A stretch of DNA of 52,306 nt from Hylemonella gracilis ATCC 19624 (GTDB taxonomy: Bacteria > Pseudomonadota > Gammaproteobacteria > Burkholderiales > Burkholderiaceae_C). The stretch covers positions 1 to 52,306 of the forward strand of contig NZ_AEGR01000047.1 in NCBI RefSeq assembly GCF_000211835.1, written 5' to 3'. This document shows positions 18,087 to 28,478 of this stretch, in pieces. A program made the position numbers and the translations under genes. The first letter of the stretch is position 1. Every line of letters begins with the position of its first letter. Below the pieces are notes generated by a model. It was given only the letters and a program-made list of their open reading frames with translations, searched no databases and was not told where the DNA came from.

Positions 18087-19544
18087 ATGTCTCATTCTTC
18101 GCCTCGTATCTCGGTTTTTTGGCGTGTTCCGGTTCTGGTCTTCGTCTTCGTGGTGTCGGTCGCGGGCGTCCTGCCCGTGGCCATCGCGCAGAGCCGAGGG
18201 CTGCCAGATTTCACGGATCTGGTTGAACAAGTCGGACCCTCCGTGGTCAACATCCGCACGCTGGAAAAAGTCTCCACTGCCCGTGGCGGCATGAATGGCA
18301 TGGATGAGGAAACGTTGGAATTTTTCCGTCGTTTCGGCCTGCCGGTGCCCCCTGGCTCGGGGCCGCGCTCCGACCGCAATCAACCGGCCCAGCCGGAGGA
18401 GCAGCGCCCGCGTGGCGTCGGTTCCGGCTTCATCCTTTCGTCGGATGGCTACGTCATGACCAACGCGCACGTGGTGGACGGCGCGGACGAAGTCTATGTC
18501 ACCTTGCCCGACAAGCGTGAGTTCAAGGCCAAGATCATTGGTTCGGACAAGCGCACGGACGTGGCCGTGGTCAAGATCGAGGCCAGCGGCCTGCCCGCCG
18601 TCAAGGTGGGTGACGTGAACAAGCTGCGCGTCGGGGAATGGGTGATGGCCATTGGTTCGCCCTTTGGCCTTGAGAACACCGTGACGGCGGGCATCGTCAG
18701 CGCCAAGCAGCGGGACACGGGTGATTACCTCCCGTTGATTCAGACCGACGTGGCCATCAATCCAGGGAACTCCGGTGGGCCGCTGATCAATCTGCGCGGC
18801 GAGGTGGTCGGCATCAACAGTCAGATTTATTCCCGCTCGGGTGGGTACATGGGCATCGCTTTCGCCATCCCGATCGACGAGGCCATGCGCGTCAGCGATC
18901 AGTTGCGAGCCACGGGCAAAGTCACCCGCGGGCGCATTGGCGTGCAGATCGATCAGGTCAGCAAGGATGTTGCCGAGGCGATCGGCTTGGGCAAGCCTGA
19001 AGGTGCGTTGGTGCGGGCCGTGGAGTCGGGTTCCCCGGCGGAAAAAGCCGGTGTCGAGGCTGGTGACATCATTCTGCGGCTCGATGGCAAGGCGATCGAG
19101 AAGGTGTCCGACTTGCCCCGCATGGTGGGTGGACTGAAGCCGGGTGCTCGCGCCACGGTGACCGTGTTCCGGCGCGGTGCGCGCAAGGACTTGACCGTCA
19201 CCATCGGCGAGTTCGCGTCTGAGCAGACAGCCGAGGCGGGGCCTGCAGAGGAGCCTCGCGTTGCCTCCACCGATGCACTCGGGCTGCGTGTGACGGACTT
19301 GACCGAGGCGCAGAAGCGAGATCTCAAGCTCAAGGGCGGCGTGCGGGTGGAAGCCGCCGGCAACGCGGCCGCGCGCGCGGGCTTGCGCGCGGGAGATGTG
19401 ATCCTGGCCCTGGCGAATGTGGAAGTGGGATCGGTACGCCAGTTCGAGGCGGTGCTTGCCAAGCTGGATCAGAGTCGCCCAGTGCAAGTGCTCTTTCGTC
19501 GCGGTGAGTGGGCGCAGTACGCCGTGATACGCCCGCAGCGCTAA
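18087..19544 (+). CDS. degQ: Periplasmic serine protease DegQ/MucD (HtrA family)
   Basis: Periplasmic protease and chaperone that clears misfolded envelope proteins. About 485 aa. A signal peptide (hydrophobic VPVLVFVFVVSVAGVLPVAIAQ) is followed by a trypsin-like domain with His in MTNAHVVDG, Asp in KRTDVAVVKI and Ser in NPGNSGGPL, then two PDZ domains (about residues 275-365 and 385-480). The start at 18087 has GAGG 6 bases upstream; an in-frame ATG at 18075 has none, so the longer form is less likely. It follows rseA, as mucD follows the algU locus in pseudomonads. Confidence 0.92.
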   Translation: MSHSSPRISVFWRVPVLVFVFVVSVAGVLPVAIAQSRGLPDFTDLVEQVGPSVVNIRTLEKVSTARGGMNGMDEETLEFFRRFGLPVPPGSGPRSDRNQPAQPEEQRPRGVGSGFILSSDGYVMTNAHVVDGADEVYVTLPDKREFKAKIIGSDKRTDVAVVKIEASGLPAVKVGDVNKLRVGEWVMAIGSPFGLENTVTAGIVSAKQRDTGDYLPLIQTDVAINPGNSGGPLINLRGEVVGINSQIYSRSGGYMGIAFAIPIDEAMRVSDQLRATGKVTRGRIGVQIDQVSKDVAEAIGLGKPEGALVRAVESGSPAEKAGVEAGDIILRLDGKAIEKVSDLPRMVGGLKPGARATVTVFRRGARKDLTVTIGEFASEQTAEAGPAEEPRVASTDALGLRVTDLTEAQKRDLKLKGGVRVEAAGNAAARAGLRAGDVILALANVEVGSVRQFEAVLAKLDQSRPVQVLFRRGEWAQYAVIRPQR

Positions 19545-19592
19545 TGCCCTGAATACTGGACAAAAAAACAGGGTTAAAAAGTGAATTTGGGC

Positions 19593-19628
19593 AGTTTCCT
19601 GGTCAGGAAACTAAAAAAAATTCCTTTT
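19593..19628 (+). terminator. Terminator-like, mutually exclusive hairpins after degQ
   Basis: AGTTTCCT pairs with AGGAAACT (8 bp, loop GGTC, 19593-19612). The same AGGAA also pairs with TTCCT further on, just before a run of T. An A-tract and a T-tract flank the second pairing. This is a plausible AT-rich terminator for degQ and has the competing-stem look of a switch. Confidence 0.4.
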
Positions 19629-19651
19629 TTTTGAAGTCGAGCCGCGCGCCA

Positions 19652-19687
19652 GATCGAAAGTTTGTGGATGCTCACAAACTTTCGATC
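19652..19687. promoter_or_regulatory. Perfect 15-bp inverted repeat after degQ
   Basis: GATCGAAAGTTTGTG and CACAAACTTTCGATC pair perfectly around a 6-base loop (GATGCT). There is no T-tract, so it is not a standard terminator. It could be a hairpin for mRNA stability or a binding site. Confidence 0.5.
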
Positions 19688-19862
19688 AACCGATTTGGGT
19701 AGAATAAGCCACTTGCATACCGCCCTTTGAGGCATAAGCAGTGAACCTGAAACCACGATACGGGATTTCCGCCGGGTGTGCACCGTTGCTCCACAGATCT
19801 CCCACAACTTGTCCAAGGCATCTCGCGCGTGAACTGTTAATAAGTTGTTTATAAATGCCTTG

Positions 19863-19878
19863 TTGTGACGTCGCAACG
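19863..19878. promoter_or_regulatory. 16-bp near-palindrome centred on GACGTC
   Basis: GTTGTGACGTCGCAAC is symmetrical except for one T-G pair. Possible operator upstream of lepA or of the candidate RNA; no partner known. Confidence 0.25.
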
Positions 19879-19930
19879 TAGGGGTAGAGCGATTTTTGGG
19901 GCTGTACGAGGGGGGCTTTTTGCCTACAAT

Positions 19931-20001
19931 GAAGTCCCAACTATCGCAGTTGCCATAGATTGTTGGTTCAGGGCGCGTCACGACTCGACGCGCCCTTTTT
20001 T
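19931..20001 (+). ncRNA. Candidate small RNA ending in the pre-lepA terminator
   Basis: A possible -10 (TACAAT, 19925-19930) is followed by a short region with a 5-bp hairpin (CAACT-ATCGC-AGTTG) and then the strong terminator at 19971-20001. There is no coding gene between it and degQ, so the terminator needs its own upstream transcript. A roughly 65-nt RNA is possible; a good -35 is not visible. It may instead be the end of a degQ read-through transcript. Confidence 0.3.
19971..20001 (+). terminator. Strong Rho-independent terminator before lepA
   Basis: Perfect 9-bp GC stem GGGCGCGTC/GACGCGCCC, loop ACGACTC, then six T. It insulates lepA from upstream transcription; the lepA promoter must lie in the 55 bases after it. 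Confidence 0.88.
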
Positions 20002-20056
20002 CTTGCCGTCGCATTGTTTGTGCCCTGTTAAATCAATCACTTAAGCGTTCCCTTTG

Positions 20057-21865
<1,809 letters not shown>

Positions 21866-21873
21866 GAAACAAC

Positions 21874-22860
21874 ATGGTTATGCAATATCTGACTGCCTGC
21901 GTGCTGGCCGCCTTCGCGAGCTACATCGGTGCCTGGTACCTGGGTGCGATCGAGGGCAATTTCGCCTTGCTGCTGTTCCTGGCCACCTTCGTGACGGGCC
22001 TGTACTGGTTGGGGGAGCGCTTTTACTTCCTGCCCCGACGCAAGGCCGCCGCGGCCCGGCTGGAGGCCGAGGCGCGGCAGCGACGCACATTGGCGGCCGA
22101 GGGGGGCGAATCCGCCTCCGATGAGCTGGCGCAGGCGCGGGGTCGCCTGCTGGCTCAACCCTGGTGGCTGGACTGGACGGCGGGCCTGTTCCCGGTCATC
22201 GCGGCGGTCTTCCTGCTGCGTTCCTTTTTGTTCGAGCCCTTCAAGATTCCCTCCGGCTCCATGATCCCGACGCTGCTGGTCGGCGACCTGATCCTGGTCA
22301 ACAAATACCACTACGGCGTTCGCCTGCCGGTCATCAACACCAAGATCACCGAAGGCAAGCCGGTGGCGCGCGGCGATGTGATGGTCTTTCGCTTTCCGCC
22401 CCGGCCCAGCCAGGACTACATCAAGCGCGTGGTGGGTTTGCCGGGTGACGAAGTGGTTTACGCCAACAAGCGCCTGACCATCAATGGGCAGGCGGTTCCC
22501 ACGAACGATCTGCCTGAATTCTTTGACGAAGACGCCATGCGTTACTTCAAGCAGTATGGCGAGATCCTCGGCGCCCCGGCGCAACCCAAGCCACATCGAC
22601 TGATCGTGGACACCACCCGTCGCGGCGGCTTCGCCGAGGCGGAGATTGGCAACTACCCTTTCCGGGAGGCCTGCGGCTACAACGAGGAAGGTGTGCGCTG
22701 CAGGGTGCCCGCGGGACACTATTTCGTGATGGGCGACAACCGCGATAATTCACTCGATTCGCGCTACTGGGGCTTCGTGCCGGATGAGAACATCGTGGGC
22801 AAGGCCTTCATGATCTGGATGAACTTCAGCGACTTCAAGCGCATCGGGTTCTTCGATTGA
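21874..22860 (+). CDS. lepB: Signal peptidase I
   Basis: Inner-membrane protease that removes signal peptides from exported proteins. About 328 aa. Two TM segments lie in the N-terminal 60 residues (YLTACVLAAFASYIGAWYL, ALLLFLATFVTGLYWL) and one near residue 107 (GLFPVIAAVFLLRSFLF). The catalytic Ser is in PSGSMIPTLLVGD and the Lys in YIKRVVGLPGD; MGDNRDNSLDSRYWG is the last family box. The start at 21874 could shift by two codons. Confidence 0.95.
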   Translation: MVMQYLTACVLAAFASYIGAWYLGAIEGNFALLLFLATFVTGLYWLGERFYFLPRRKAAAARLEAEARQRRTLAAEGGESASDELAQARGRLLAQPWWLDWTAGLFPVIAAVFLLRSFLFEPFKIPSGSMIPTLLVGDLILVNKYHYGVRLPVINTKITEGKPVARGDVMVFRFPPRPSQDYIKRVVGLPGDEVVYANKRLTINGQAVPTNDLPEFFDEDAMRYFKQYGEILGAPAQPKPHRLIVDTTRRGGFAEAEIGNYPFREACGYNEEGVRCRVPAGHYFVMGDNRDNSLDSRYWGFVPDENIVGKAFMIWMNFSDFKRIGFFD

Positions 22861-22920
22861 GACTCCCCCCACGGATGCGTCTCGCCATGCTGGCGAGGGC
22901 GCGGAAAAACCAGAGGCAAC

Positions 22921-23616
22921 GTGGCTGATCTGAGCACTTTGCAGATGCGTCTGCAGGACCACCTGCAGCGCCCCTTCACCGACGCGGCACTGTTGCAGCG
23001 CGCGTTGACGCACCGCAGCTTCTGCGCCGACCACAACGAGCGCTTGGAGTTCCTGGGCGATTCGGTGTTGAACTTGGCCGTGGCCGATCTGCTCTACCAG
23101 CGCCTGCATGCGCTGCCCGAGGGCGATCTGTCGCGCATTCGCGCCAATCTGGTGAAACAGGAAACCCTGCACCAGCTGGCCATGGAGCTTGGTCTGTCCG
23201 ATCTGCTGCGCCTGGGGGAGGGTGAATTGCGTTCTGGCGGGAACAAGCGCCCCTCCATCCTGGCCGATGCATTGGAAGCCCTGATTGGCGCGGTCTACTT
23301 GGACGCGGGGTACGCCGCCGCCCAGGCCTTGGTGCACCACCTGTACGAAAAGGTCGAGGTCACGCCCCAGATGCAGGCCAGCGCCAAGGACCCCAAGACC
23401 GAGTTGCAGGAGTGGTTGCAGGCGCGCAAGCTCAAGCTGCCCCAGTACCGGGTCGTGGCGACCACGGGCGCGGCGCACCGTCAGACCTTCGACGTGGAAT
23501 GCGAGGTCTCTGAATTTCAGCTGACCGAGCGCGGCATTGGCGGGTCCCGCCGGGCCGGAGAGCAGGCCGCAGCGGCGGCCATGTTGCAAACCTTGAAAGC
23601 GCGGGGCGTGTCGTGA
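22921..23616 (+). CDS. rnc: Ribonuclease III
   Basis: Double-strand-specific endonuclease that processes rRNA and mRNA. About 231 aa. The signature [14 protein letters not shown] carries the acidic active-site residues, [14 protein letters not shown] supplies the second metal-binding Asp/Glu, and a C-terminal dsRNA-binding domain runs from [11 protein letters not shown] to the end. The start is GTG with AGAGGC 5 bases upstream. It lies between lepB and era, a conserved order. Confidence 0.95.
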   Translation: MADLSTLQMRLQDHLQRPFTDAALLQRALTHRSFCADHNERLEFLGDSVLNLAVADLLYQRLHALPEGDLSRIRANLVKQETLHQLAMELGLSDLLRLGEGELRSGGNKRPSILADALEALIGAVYLDAGYAAAQALVHHLYEKVEVTPQMQASAKDPKTELQEWLQARKLKLPQYRVVATTGAAHRQTFDVECEVSEFQLTERGIGGSRRAGEQAAAAAMLQTLKARGVS

Positions 23617-23656
23617 GCACATCCTCGAACCAGAACTCGCCCCGCATGGAGCGGGT

Positions 23657-24601
23657 ATGACCATGCCTGACACGAACACGCCCGAAGTTGTACCCGCCCG
23701 ACGTTGCGGATTGATTGCGATTGTGGGCAAGCCCAATGTCGGCAAGTCGACCCTGCTCAACGCCTTGGTGGGGCAGAAGATCAGCATCACCTCGCGCAAG
23801 GCCCAGACCACGCGCCACCGCATCACGGGCATTCGCACCGTGGGCCCGACCCAGTTCGTCTTCGCGGACACGCCGGGTTTCCAGACCCGCCATGGCAACG
23901 CGCTCAACCGCTCACTCAACAAGACCGTGCAGGGCGCGGTGGGCGATGTCGATCTGGTGCTTTTCGTGGTGGAGGCTGGCAGCTTCAATCAAGCCGATGA
24001 GCAGGTGCTGAAGTTGCTGGCCCAGGGCGTGCCCGTCCTGTTGATCGCCAACAAGCTCGACACCATCAAGCACCGCGCCGAACTCGCGCCCTGGCTTCAG
24101 GAGATGCAGCACCGCTTTGAACGCCTCGGCGCGAAGGCCGAGATGGTGCCGCTGTCGGCCAAGAATCCCAAGGATGTTGAGCGTTTGCTGGGCCTGTGCG
24201 AGAAATATCTGCCCGAGCAGGATTGGTGGTACAGTGAAGACGAGCTGACCGACCGCAGCGAAAAATTCCTCGCCAGCGAAATCGTGCGCGAGAAGCTCTT
24301 TCGCCTGACGGGCGACGAGCTGCCTTACACCTCCACGGTCGTGATTGACAAGTTCGAGGAAGAACCGGGCAAGACAGCCAGCCGCTTCGTCAAGATCGCC
24401 GCCACCATCATCGTCGAGCGAGATGGGCACAAGGCCATGGTGATCGGTGACAAGGGCGAGCGGCTCAAGCGCATTGGCATGGAGGCGCGCCAGGAGCTGG
24501 AGAAGCTGATGGATGCCAAGGTCTTCCTGGAGCTCTGGGTCAAGGTGCGGTCCGGCTGGGCCGACGACGAGGCCCGGGTCCGTTCCTTCGGGTATGAATA
24601 G
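23657..24601 (+). CDS. era: GTPase Era
   Basis: GTPase that assists 30S maturation and binds 16S rRNA. About 314 aa. GKPNVGKST (G1), the switch AQTTRHR, DTPGF (G3), and NKLD (G4) are present, followed by a C-terminal KH domain ([23 protein letters not shown]). The N-terminal tail before the first strand is short and variable, so the start could be 23657 or 23663. Confidence 0.96.
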   Translation: MTMPDTNTPEVVPARRCGLIAIVGKPNVGKSTLLNALVGQKISITSRKAQTTRHRITGIRTVGPTQFVFADTPGFQTRHGNALNRSLNKTVQGAVGDVDLVLFVVEAGSFNQADEQVLKLLAQGVPVLLIANKLDTIKHRAELAPWLQEMQHRFERLGAKAEMVPLSAKNPKDVERLLGLCEKYLPEQDWWYSEDELTDRSEKFLASEIVREKLFRLTGDELPYTSTVVIDKFEEEPGKTASRFVKIAATIIVERDGHKAMVIGDKGERLKRIGMEARQELEKLMDAKVFLELWVKVRSGWADDEARVRSFGYE

Positions 24602-24611
24602 GATCCCCCCC

Positions 24612-24697
24612 GTTGCTCCCCCACTTCGTGTGGGTCGGCATACCCCCTCAAGGGGGCGCACCCAGTGGTCCGGCAAAGCCGGTTCCACGGGTGCTCT
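24612..24697 (+). repeat. Dispersed intergenic repeat, copy A (between era and recO)
   Basis: The 121-base era-recO gap holds three tandem hairpins: CCCAC-TTCGT-GTGGG, CCCCC-TCAA-GGGGG and CCGGC-AAA-GCCGG. Most of it matches, in inverted orientation, the leuB-leuD gap at 47823-47903: shared blocks are CACTTCGTGT, a CCCCC run, CCAGTGG and CCGGCAAAGCCGGT followed by CCACGG or CACGG. Confidence 0.65.
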
Positions 24698-24722
24698 GGC
24701 CTAAGAGCCACGGGCGGCTTAC

Positions 24723-25472
24723 ATGGTCACCCGGCGCATCACGGAAGAACCGGCCTTCGTGCTCCACCGCTATGACTGGAGCGAAAGCAGCCTGATCCTG
24801 GAGGTCTTCACGCGGCATCATGGTCGAGTCGCGTTGGCAGCCAAGGGCGTGAAGCGGCCGACATCGAATTTCCGCCCCGTGTTGCTGCCTCTGCAACCCT
24901 TGCGCCTGGGTTATGCGGGTGAGGGCGAGGTGCGGACTCTCAAGAGCGCCGAGTGGGCGGGGGGGCATGTCATGCCCACGGGCGAATCGCTGCTCTCGGG
25001 CTACTACCTGAACGAGTTGCTGATCCGCTTGCTCGCCCGGGACGACCCGCATCCGGCGCTGTTCGACATCTACGCGCAGGTGGTGCGCCTGCTGGCCTCC
25101 GAGCATGGCGAGGTGCTGCAGGCGGCGCTGCGGGCCTTTGAGCTGCTGCTGCTGCGCGAGGCAGGCTTGCTGCCGGCCTTGGACATGCAGACCCTGACGC
25201 TGAGTCCGCTGGACGCGCGCGCCTCGTATTGCCTTGTGCCCGAGGGGGGGCTGCGACTGGCTCAGGCCCAGGACCGCGCTCGCTTGGATGGTGCTCAATG
25301 GAGTGGCCTGCACGCGGCCTTGGCGCCCGAGGCCTCCTTCCTCGATGCCTTGCGCGCCTGTGCCGCCGTGGCGTCCGAACTCAAGCCTCAGCTGCGTGTC
25401 TTGCTCCACTACCATTGCGGCGGCGGCACGCTGCGCACCCGCCAGCTGATGATGGACCTGCAGAATCTGTGA
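24723..25472 (+). CDS. recO: DNA repair protein RecO
   Basis: Works with RecF and RecR to load RecA on SSB-coated single-stranded DNA. About 249 aa. An N-terminal OB fold ([38 protein letters not shown]) and a helical C-terminal part with [29 protein letters not shown] identify the family. The Cys cluster of zinc-binding RecO is not seen. It lies between era and pdxJ, as in many proteobacteria. Confidence 0.93.
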   Translation: MVTRRITEEPAFVLHRYDWSESSLILEVFTRHHGRVALAAKGVKRPTSNFRPVLLPLQPLRLGYAGEGEVRTLKSAEWAGGHVMPTGESLLSGYYLNELLIRLLARDDPHPALFDIYAQVVRLLASEHGEVLQAALRAFELLLLREAGLLPALDMQTLTLSPLDARASYCLVPEGGLRLAQAQDRARLDGAQWSGLHAALAPEASFLDALRACAAVASELKPQLRVLLHYHCGGGTLRTRQLMMDLQNL

Positions 25473-25505
25473 TCCCGCGCAGAACCCGCCGCCGCGCCCA
25501 CTCCG

Positions 25506-26288
25506 ATGACCGCCATGATTCCCACCACCGCCCTTTCCGTCAACGTCAACAAGGTGGCGCTGTTGCGCAACACTCGCCACCTGGACATCCCCAGCGTCAC
25601 GCGCGCGGCCACGCTGTGCCTGCAGGCTGGCGCCCAAGGCATCACCGTCCATCCGCGCCCGGACGAGCGGCACATCCGCGCCCATGATGTGCATGAACTG
25701 GCGCAGTTGTTGAAGGCCTGGCCCGACCGCGAATACAACATCGAGGGCAACCCCTTCCACAACCTGATGGATTTCATCCGCGATTTGGCGGCCCAAGGCA
25801 TGCGGCCCCATCAGGCCACCTTCGTGCCGGACAGTGAGGGGCAGTTCACGAGTGACCACGGCTGGCAACTGTCCAACCACGATGCGGAGGAAGCCAAGCG
25901 CCTTCGGCCCCTGATCGCCGAGTGCCATGCGCTGGGGGTGCGCGTGAGTCTGTTCATGGATGCCGATGCGCAGGCCATGGCGGCGGCGAGAGCCTTGGGC
26001 GCCGACCGCGTCGAGCTCTATACCGAGCCGTATGCCGCGGCGCATGGAGGGGGCGAACAGGCCGCGCAGCTCCAGCGTTTCGCCGCCGCTGCCCAGGCCG
26101 CGCGGGATGCGGGCATGGCCGTCAACGCCGGCCATGACCTCAACCGCGACAACCTGACGGGCTTTCTGTGCGCCGTGCCCGGCGTGAAGGAGGTTTCCAT
26201 CGGCCATGCGCTGATCGCCGATGCACTGGAGCTGGGATACGCCGCCACGGTGCGCGACTACCTGCGCTGCATCCGCGACGCGGCATGA
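25506..26288 (+). CDS. pdxJ: Pyridoxine 5'-phosphate synthase
   Basis: Last step of the DXP-dependent vitamin B6 route, joining 1-deoxyxylulose 5-phosphate with 3-amino-2-oxopropyl phosphate. About 260 aa, TIM barrel. [15 protein letters not shown] at the start, [13 protein letters not shown] with the active-site His and Arg residues, [17 protein letters not shown], and [12 protein letters not shown] are family motifs. A second in-frame ATG at 25515 is an equally possible start. Confidence 0.95.
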   Translation: MTAMIPTTALSVNVNKVALLRNTRHLDIPSVTRAATLCLQAGAQGITVHPRPDERHIRAHDVHELAQLLKAWPDREYNIEGNPFHNLMDFIRDLAAQGMRPHQATFVPDSEGQFTSDHGWQLSNHDAEEAKRLRPLIAECHALGVRVSLFMDADAQAMAAARALGADRVELYTEPYAAAHGGGEQAAQLQRFAAAAQAARDAGMAVNAGHDLNRDNLTGFLCAVPGVKEVSIGHALIADALELGYAATVRDYLRCIRDAA

Positions 26289-26298
26289 GGGCTGCGCC

Positions 26299-26691
26299 AT
26301 GATCTACGGCATCGGCACCGACATCTGTGATGTGCGCCGCATCCGCGCCAGCTTCGAGAAGCGCGGCGAGCGTTTCGCGCGGCATGTGCTGGGCGAGGCC
26401 GAGTTGAAGGTCTGGCAGGCGCGCAGCGCGCGCTGGCCCGACCGGGGCCTGCGCTACCTGGCCACGCGCTTTTCGGCCAAGGAAGCCTTCAGCAAGGCGA
26501 TCGGGCTGGGCATCCACATGCCCATGACCTGGCGCAGCTGTGAAATCCTCAACCATGCCAGCGGTCAGCCCTACATCCGCCTCGGCGGTGAACTCAAGAC
26601 CTGGTTCGAGGCCCAGGGCCTGCGCGCCCACGTGACGGTGACCGACGAGACCGACTACGCGGCGAGCTTCGTCGTGGTCGAGAAAGATTGA
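26299..26691 (+). CDS. acpS: Holo-ACP synthase
   Basis: Attaches phosphopantetheine from CoA to Ser37 of the ACP encoded at 14331-14567. About 130 aa. [11 protein letters not shown] carries the Mg-binding Asp and [13 protein letters not shown] the catalytic Glu/Lys region. It starts 10 bases after the pdxJ stop and the open frame upstream is pdxJ shadow. The pdxJ-acpS order is common. Confidence 0.95.
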   Translation: MIYGIGTDICDVRRIRASFEKRGERFARHVLGEAELKVWQARSARWPDRGLRYLATRFSAKEAFSKAIGLGIHMPMTWRSCEILNHASGQPYIRLGGELKTWFEAQGLRAHVTVTDETDYAASFVVVEKD

Positions 26692-26699
26692 TCCCCCCA

Positions 26700-27776
26700 A
26701 TGACAGACAGCAACATGACGCAACACGCACCCCTCATCATTGACGTGGCAGGCGGGTCCCTGACCGGCGACGACCGACGCCGCCTCGCCCATCCTCTGGT
26801 TGGCGGCGTGATCCACTTCGCCCGCAATTGGCAGAACCGTGCTCAGCTGGCCGCGCTCAACGACGAGATCAAGGACTTGCGGCCCGACCTGCTGGTCTGC
26901 GTGGACCACGAGGGCGGTCGCGTCCAGCGCTTCAAGACCGACGGATTCACCCACCTGCCCGCCATGCGGCGCCTGGGGGAACTCTGGATGAAGGATGCGA
27001 TGGCCGCCACCAACGCCGCCACCGCTTGCGGCCAGGTGCTGGCTTCGGAGTTGCGCGCCTGTGGGGTGGACCTGAGCTTCACGCCGGTGCTGGATCTCGA
27101 CTGGGGGCCTTCCGGTGTGATTGGCGACCGCGCCTTCCATGCCGACGCCCGCGTGGCCACGTTGCTGGCCAAGAGCCTGATGCACGGCCTGCTGCAGGCG
27201 GGCATGGCCAACTGTGGCAAGCACTTTCCCGGCCATGGTTTCGTCGCCGCGGATTCGCATACCGACATCCCCGTGGACAAACGCAGCCTCAAGGCCATCC
27301 TGGCCGACGACGCCCAGCCCTACTCCTGGCTGAACACCACGCTGACCAGCGTGATGCCCGCGCACGTCGTCTATCCCAAGGTGGATGCGCGCCCGGCGGG
27401 TTTTTCCAGCACCTGGCTCAACGACATCCTGCGCGCCCGTCTGGGTTTCACCGGCGCCATCTTCAGCGATGACCTCAGCATGGCCGGCGCGCGCGTGATC
27501 GAGGGTCGCCCGGTCAGCCCCACCGAGGCCGCCTTGGCCGCCCTGGGTGCGGGCTGTGACTTGGTCCTGCTGTGCAATCAAAGCGTGGTCGAGGGGGGAG
27601 CACCCATCGATGAACTCATCGACGGCCTGGCCGAGGCGCAGATCAAGGGCCGCTGGACGCCCTCCGAGGCCAGCGAGCAGCGCCGCCTCGACCTGTTGCC
27701 GCGCACACCCGCGCCCGATTGGGACGCCTTGATGGTGGACCCGGCCTACGTGCGTGCCTTGGAGCTGCTGCCATGA
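26700..27776 (+). CDS. nagZ: Beta-N-acetylhexosaminidase NagZ
   Basis: Family 3 glycosidase that removes GlcNAc from anhydromuropeptides during murein recycling in the cytoplasm. About 358 aa. VDHEGGRVQRF, KHFPGHGFVAADSHTD (with the His general acid/base) and the nucleophile Asp in FSDDLSMAGA are clear. No signal peptide. ATG at 26700 is chosen; a TTG at 26688 and an ATG at 26715 are alternatives. Its stop overlaps the next gene by 4 bases. Confidence 0.93.
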   Translation: MTDSNMTQHAPLIIDVAGGSLTGDDRRRLAHPLVGGVIHFARNWQNRAQLAALNDEIKDLRPDLLVCVDHEGGRVQRFKTDGFTHLPAMRRLGELWMKDAMAATNAATACGQVLASELRACGVDLSFTPVLDLDWGPSGVIGDRAFHADARVATLLAKSLMHGLLQAGMANCGKHFPGHGFVAADSHTDIPVDKRSLKAILADDAQPYSWLNTTLTSVMPAHVVYPKVDARPAGFSSTWLNDILRARLGFTGAIFSDDLSMAGARVIEGRPVSPTEAALAALGAGCDLVLLCNQSVVEGGAPIDELIDGLAEAQIKGRWTPSEASEQRRLDLLPRTPAPDWDALMVDPAYVRALELLP

Positions 27777-28114
27777 GCGCCCAGACCCCGGCGCCGTTCG
27801 CTCGCCTGCCCGAGCCGCCGTACTACGCGGTGATCTTTTCCTCGCGCCGCACGCCGGGCGAGGGCGGTTACGGCGCCATGGCGGAGCGCATGGTCGAGCT
27901 GGCGGCGCAGCAACCCGGTTTTCTGGGCGTGGAAAGCGTGCGCGGGGCCGATGGCTTTGGCATCACCGTGTCCTACTGGCGCAGCGAGGAAAACATCGCC
28001 GCCTGGCGCCGGCACGCCGAACATCGGGTGGCGCAGGAGCAGGGCCGTGCGCAGTGGTACGAGCACTACGAGTTGCGCGTGGCCCGGGTTGACCGCGCTT
28101 GGAATGGGCCCTGA
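27773..28114 (+). CDS. Antibiotic biosynthesis monooxygenase (ABM) domain protein
   Basis: About 113 aa, one ABM/dimeric alpha-beta barrel domain: YYAVIFSSRRTPGEGGYGAMAERMVELAAQQPGFLGVESVRG and SYWRSEENIAAWRRHAEH. Such proteins include cofactor-free monooxygenases and uncharacterised stress proteins; the substrate cannot be told. Overlaps nagZ by 4 bases, and is the last gene of the run before the accessory patch. Confidence 0.8.
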   Translation: MSAQTPAPFARLPEPPYYAVIFSSRRTPGEGGYGAMAERMVELAAQQPGFLGVESVRGADGFGITVSYWRSEENIAAWRRHAEHRVAQEQGRAQWYEHYELRVARVDRAWNGP

Positions 28115-28147
28115 ATCGGCGTCCGAGGGAGTTAACCGCCCCGGTTT

Positions 28148-28440
28148 TGAACTGATCTCCAGGAGTTGGACGGTTGTCATCCTGCCAATAACGCGGCGTT
28201 TCTCAGACGGTATCCCACCGGGCTGAGTCCATTCGATCTGAGTTAGATGCGCTCATGGAGACGCTAGTGGCTCAACCAGGTGCGAATATTCTCTTCGGGT
28301 ACTGCCCACTGCCGTACCAGCAGCTTTGCACGGCCGAAACCGGCCAAAAAAGCTCTTGGCTACCTTGAGCGTGAACCCAATTCGGTACTTCTTCATGGCC
28401 CCCCTGAAATCCCCCCCCAACTCCTGGGGAGCAATTGAAA
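28148..28440 (-). mobile_element. Internally deleted IS3-family element
   Basis: A 293-base relic. Its two ends are inverted repeats: 28148-28171 (TGAACTGATCTCCAGGAGTT onward) and the complement at 28417-28440, alike at about 22 of 29 aligned positions with AGGAGTTGG identical. Inside is the start of an OrfA transposase gene (28245-28396, minus), the rest having been lost. A TGAACTG...AGTTGGA end is typical of the IS3/IS150 group. No target-site duplication is evident. Confidence 0.7.
28245..28396 (-). pseudogene. Broken OrfA transposase fragment (IS3 family)
   Basis: Reads MKKYRIGFTLKVAKSFF, then a one-base shift in the six-A run at 28346-28351, then AGFGRAKLLVRQWAVPEEN and IRTWLSH, a stop at 28264-28266 where the family has Tyr, and RLH. 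This is the helix-turn-helix part of IS3-type OrfA (family pattern ...RTWVSHYRLHG). Frameshifted, stopped and truncated; not functional. Confidence 0.78.
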
Positions 28441-28478
28441 GCAGGAGGGCGTTGCTAACCAAACAAACGAGAAGATCG

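Larger units (their letters stand above)
19545..20056. other. AT-richer intergenic region between degQ and lepA
   Basis: About 510 bases without a convincing gene and visibly richer in A and T than its surroundings. It holds two structures after degQ (19593-19632 and 19652-19687), a near-palindrome at 19863-19878 and a strong terminator at 19971-20001. Open frames here have no family resemblance. Confidence 0.6.
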
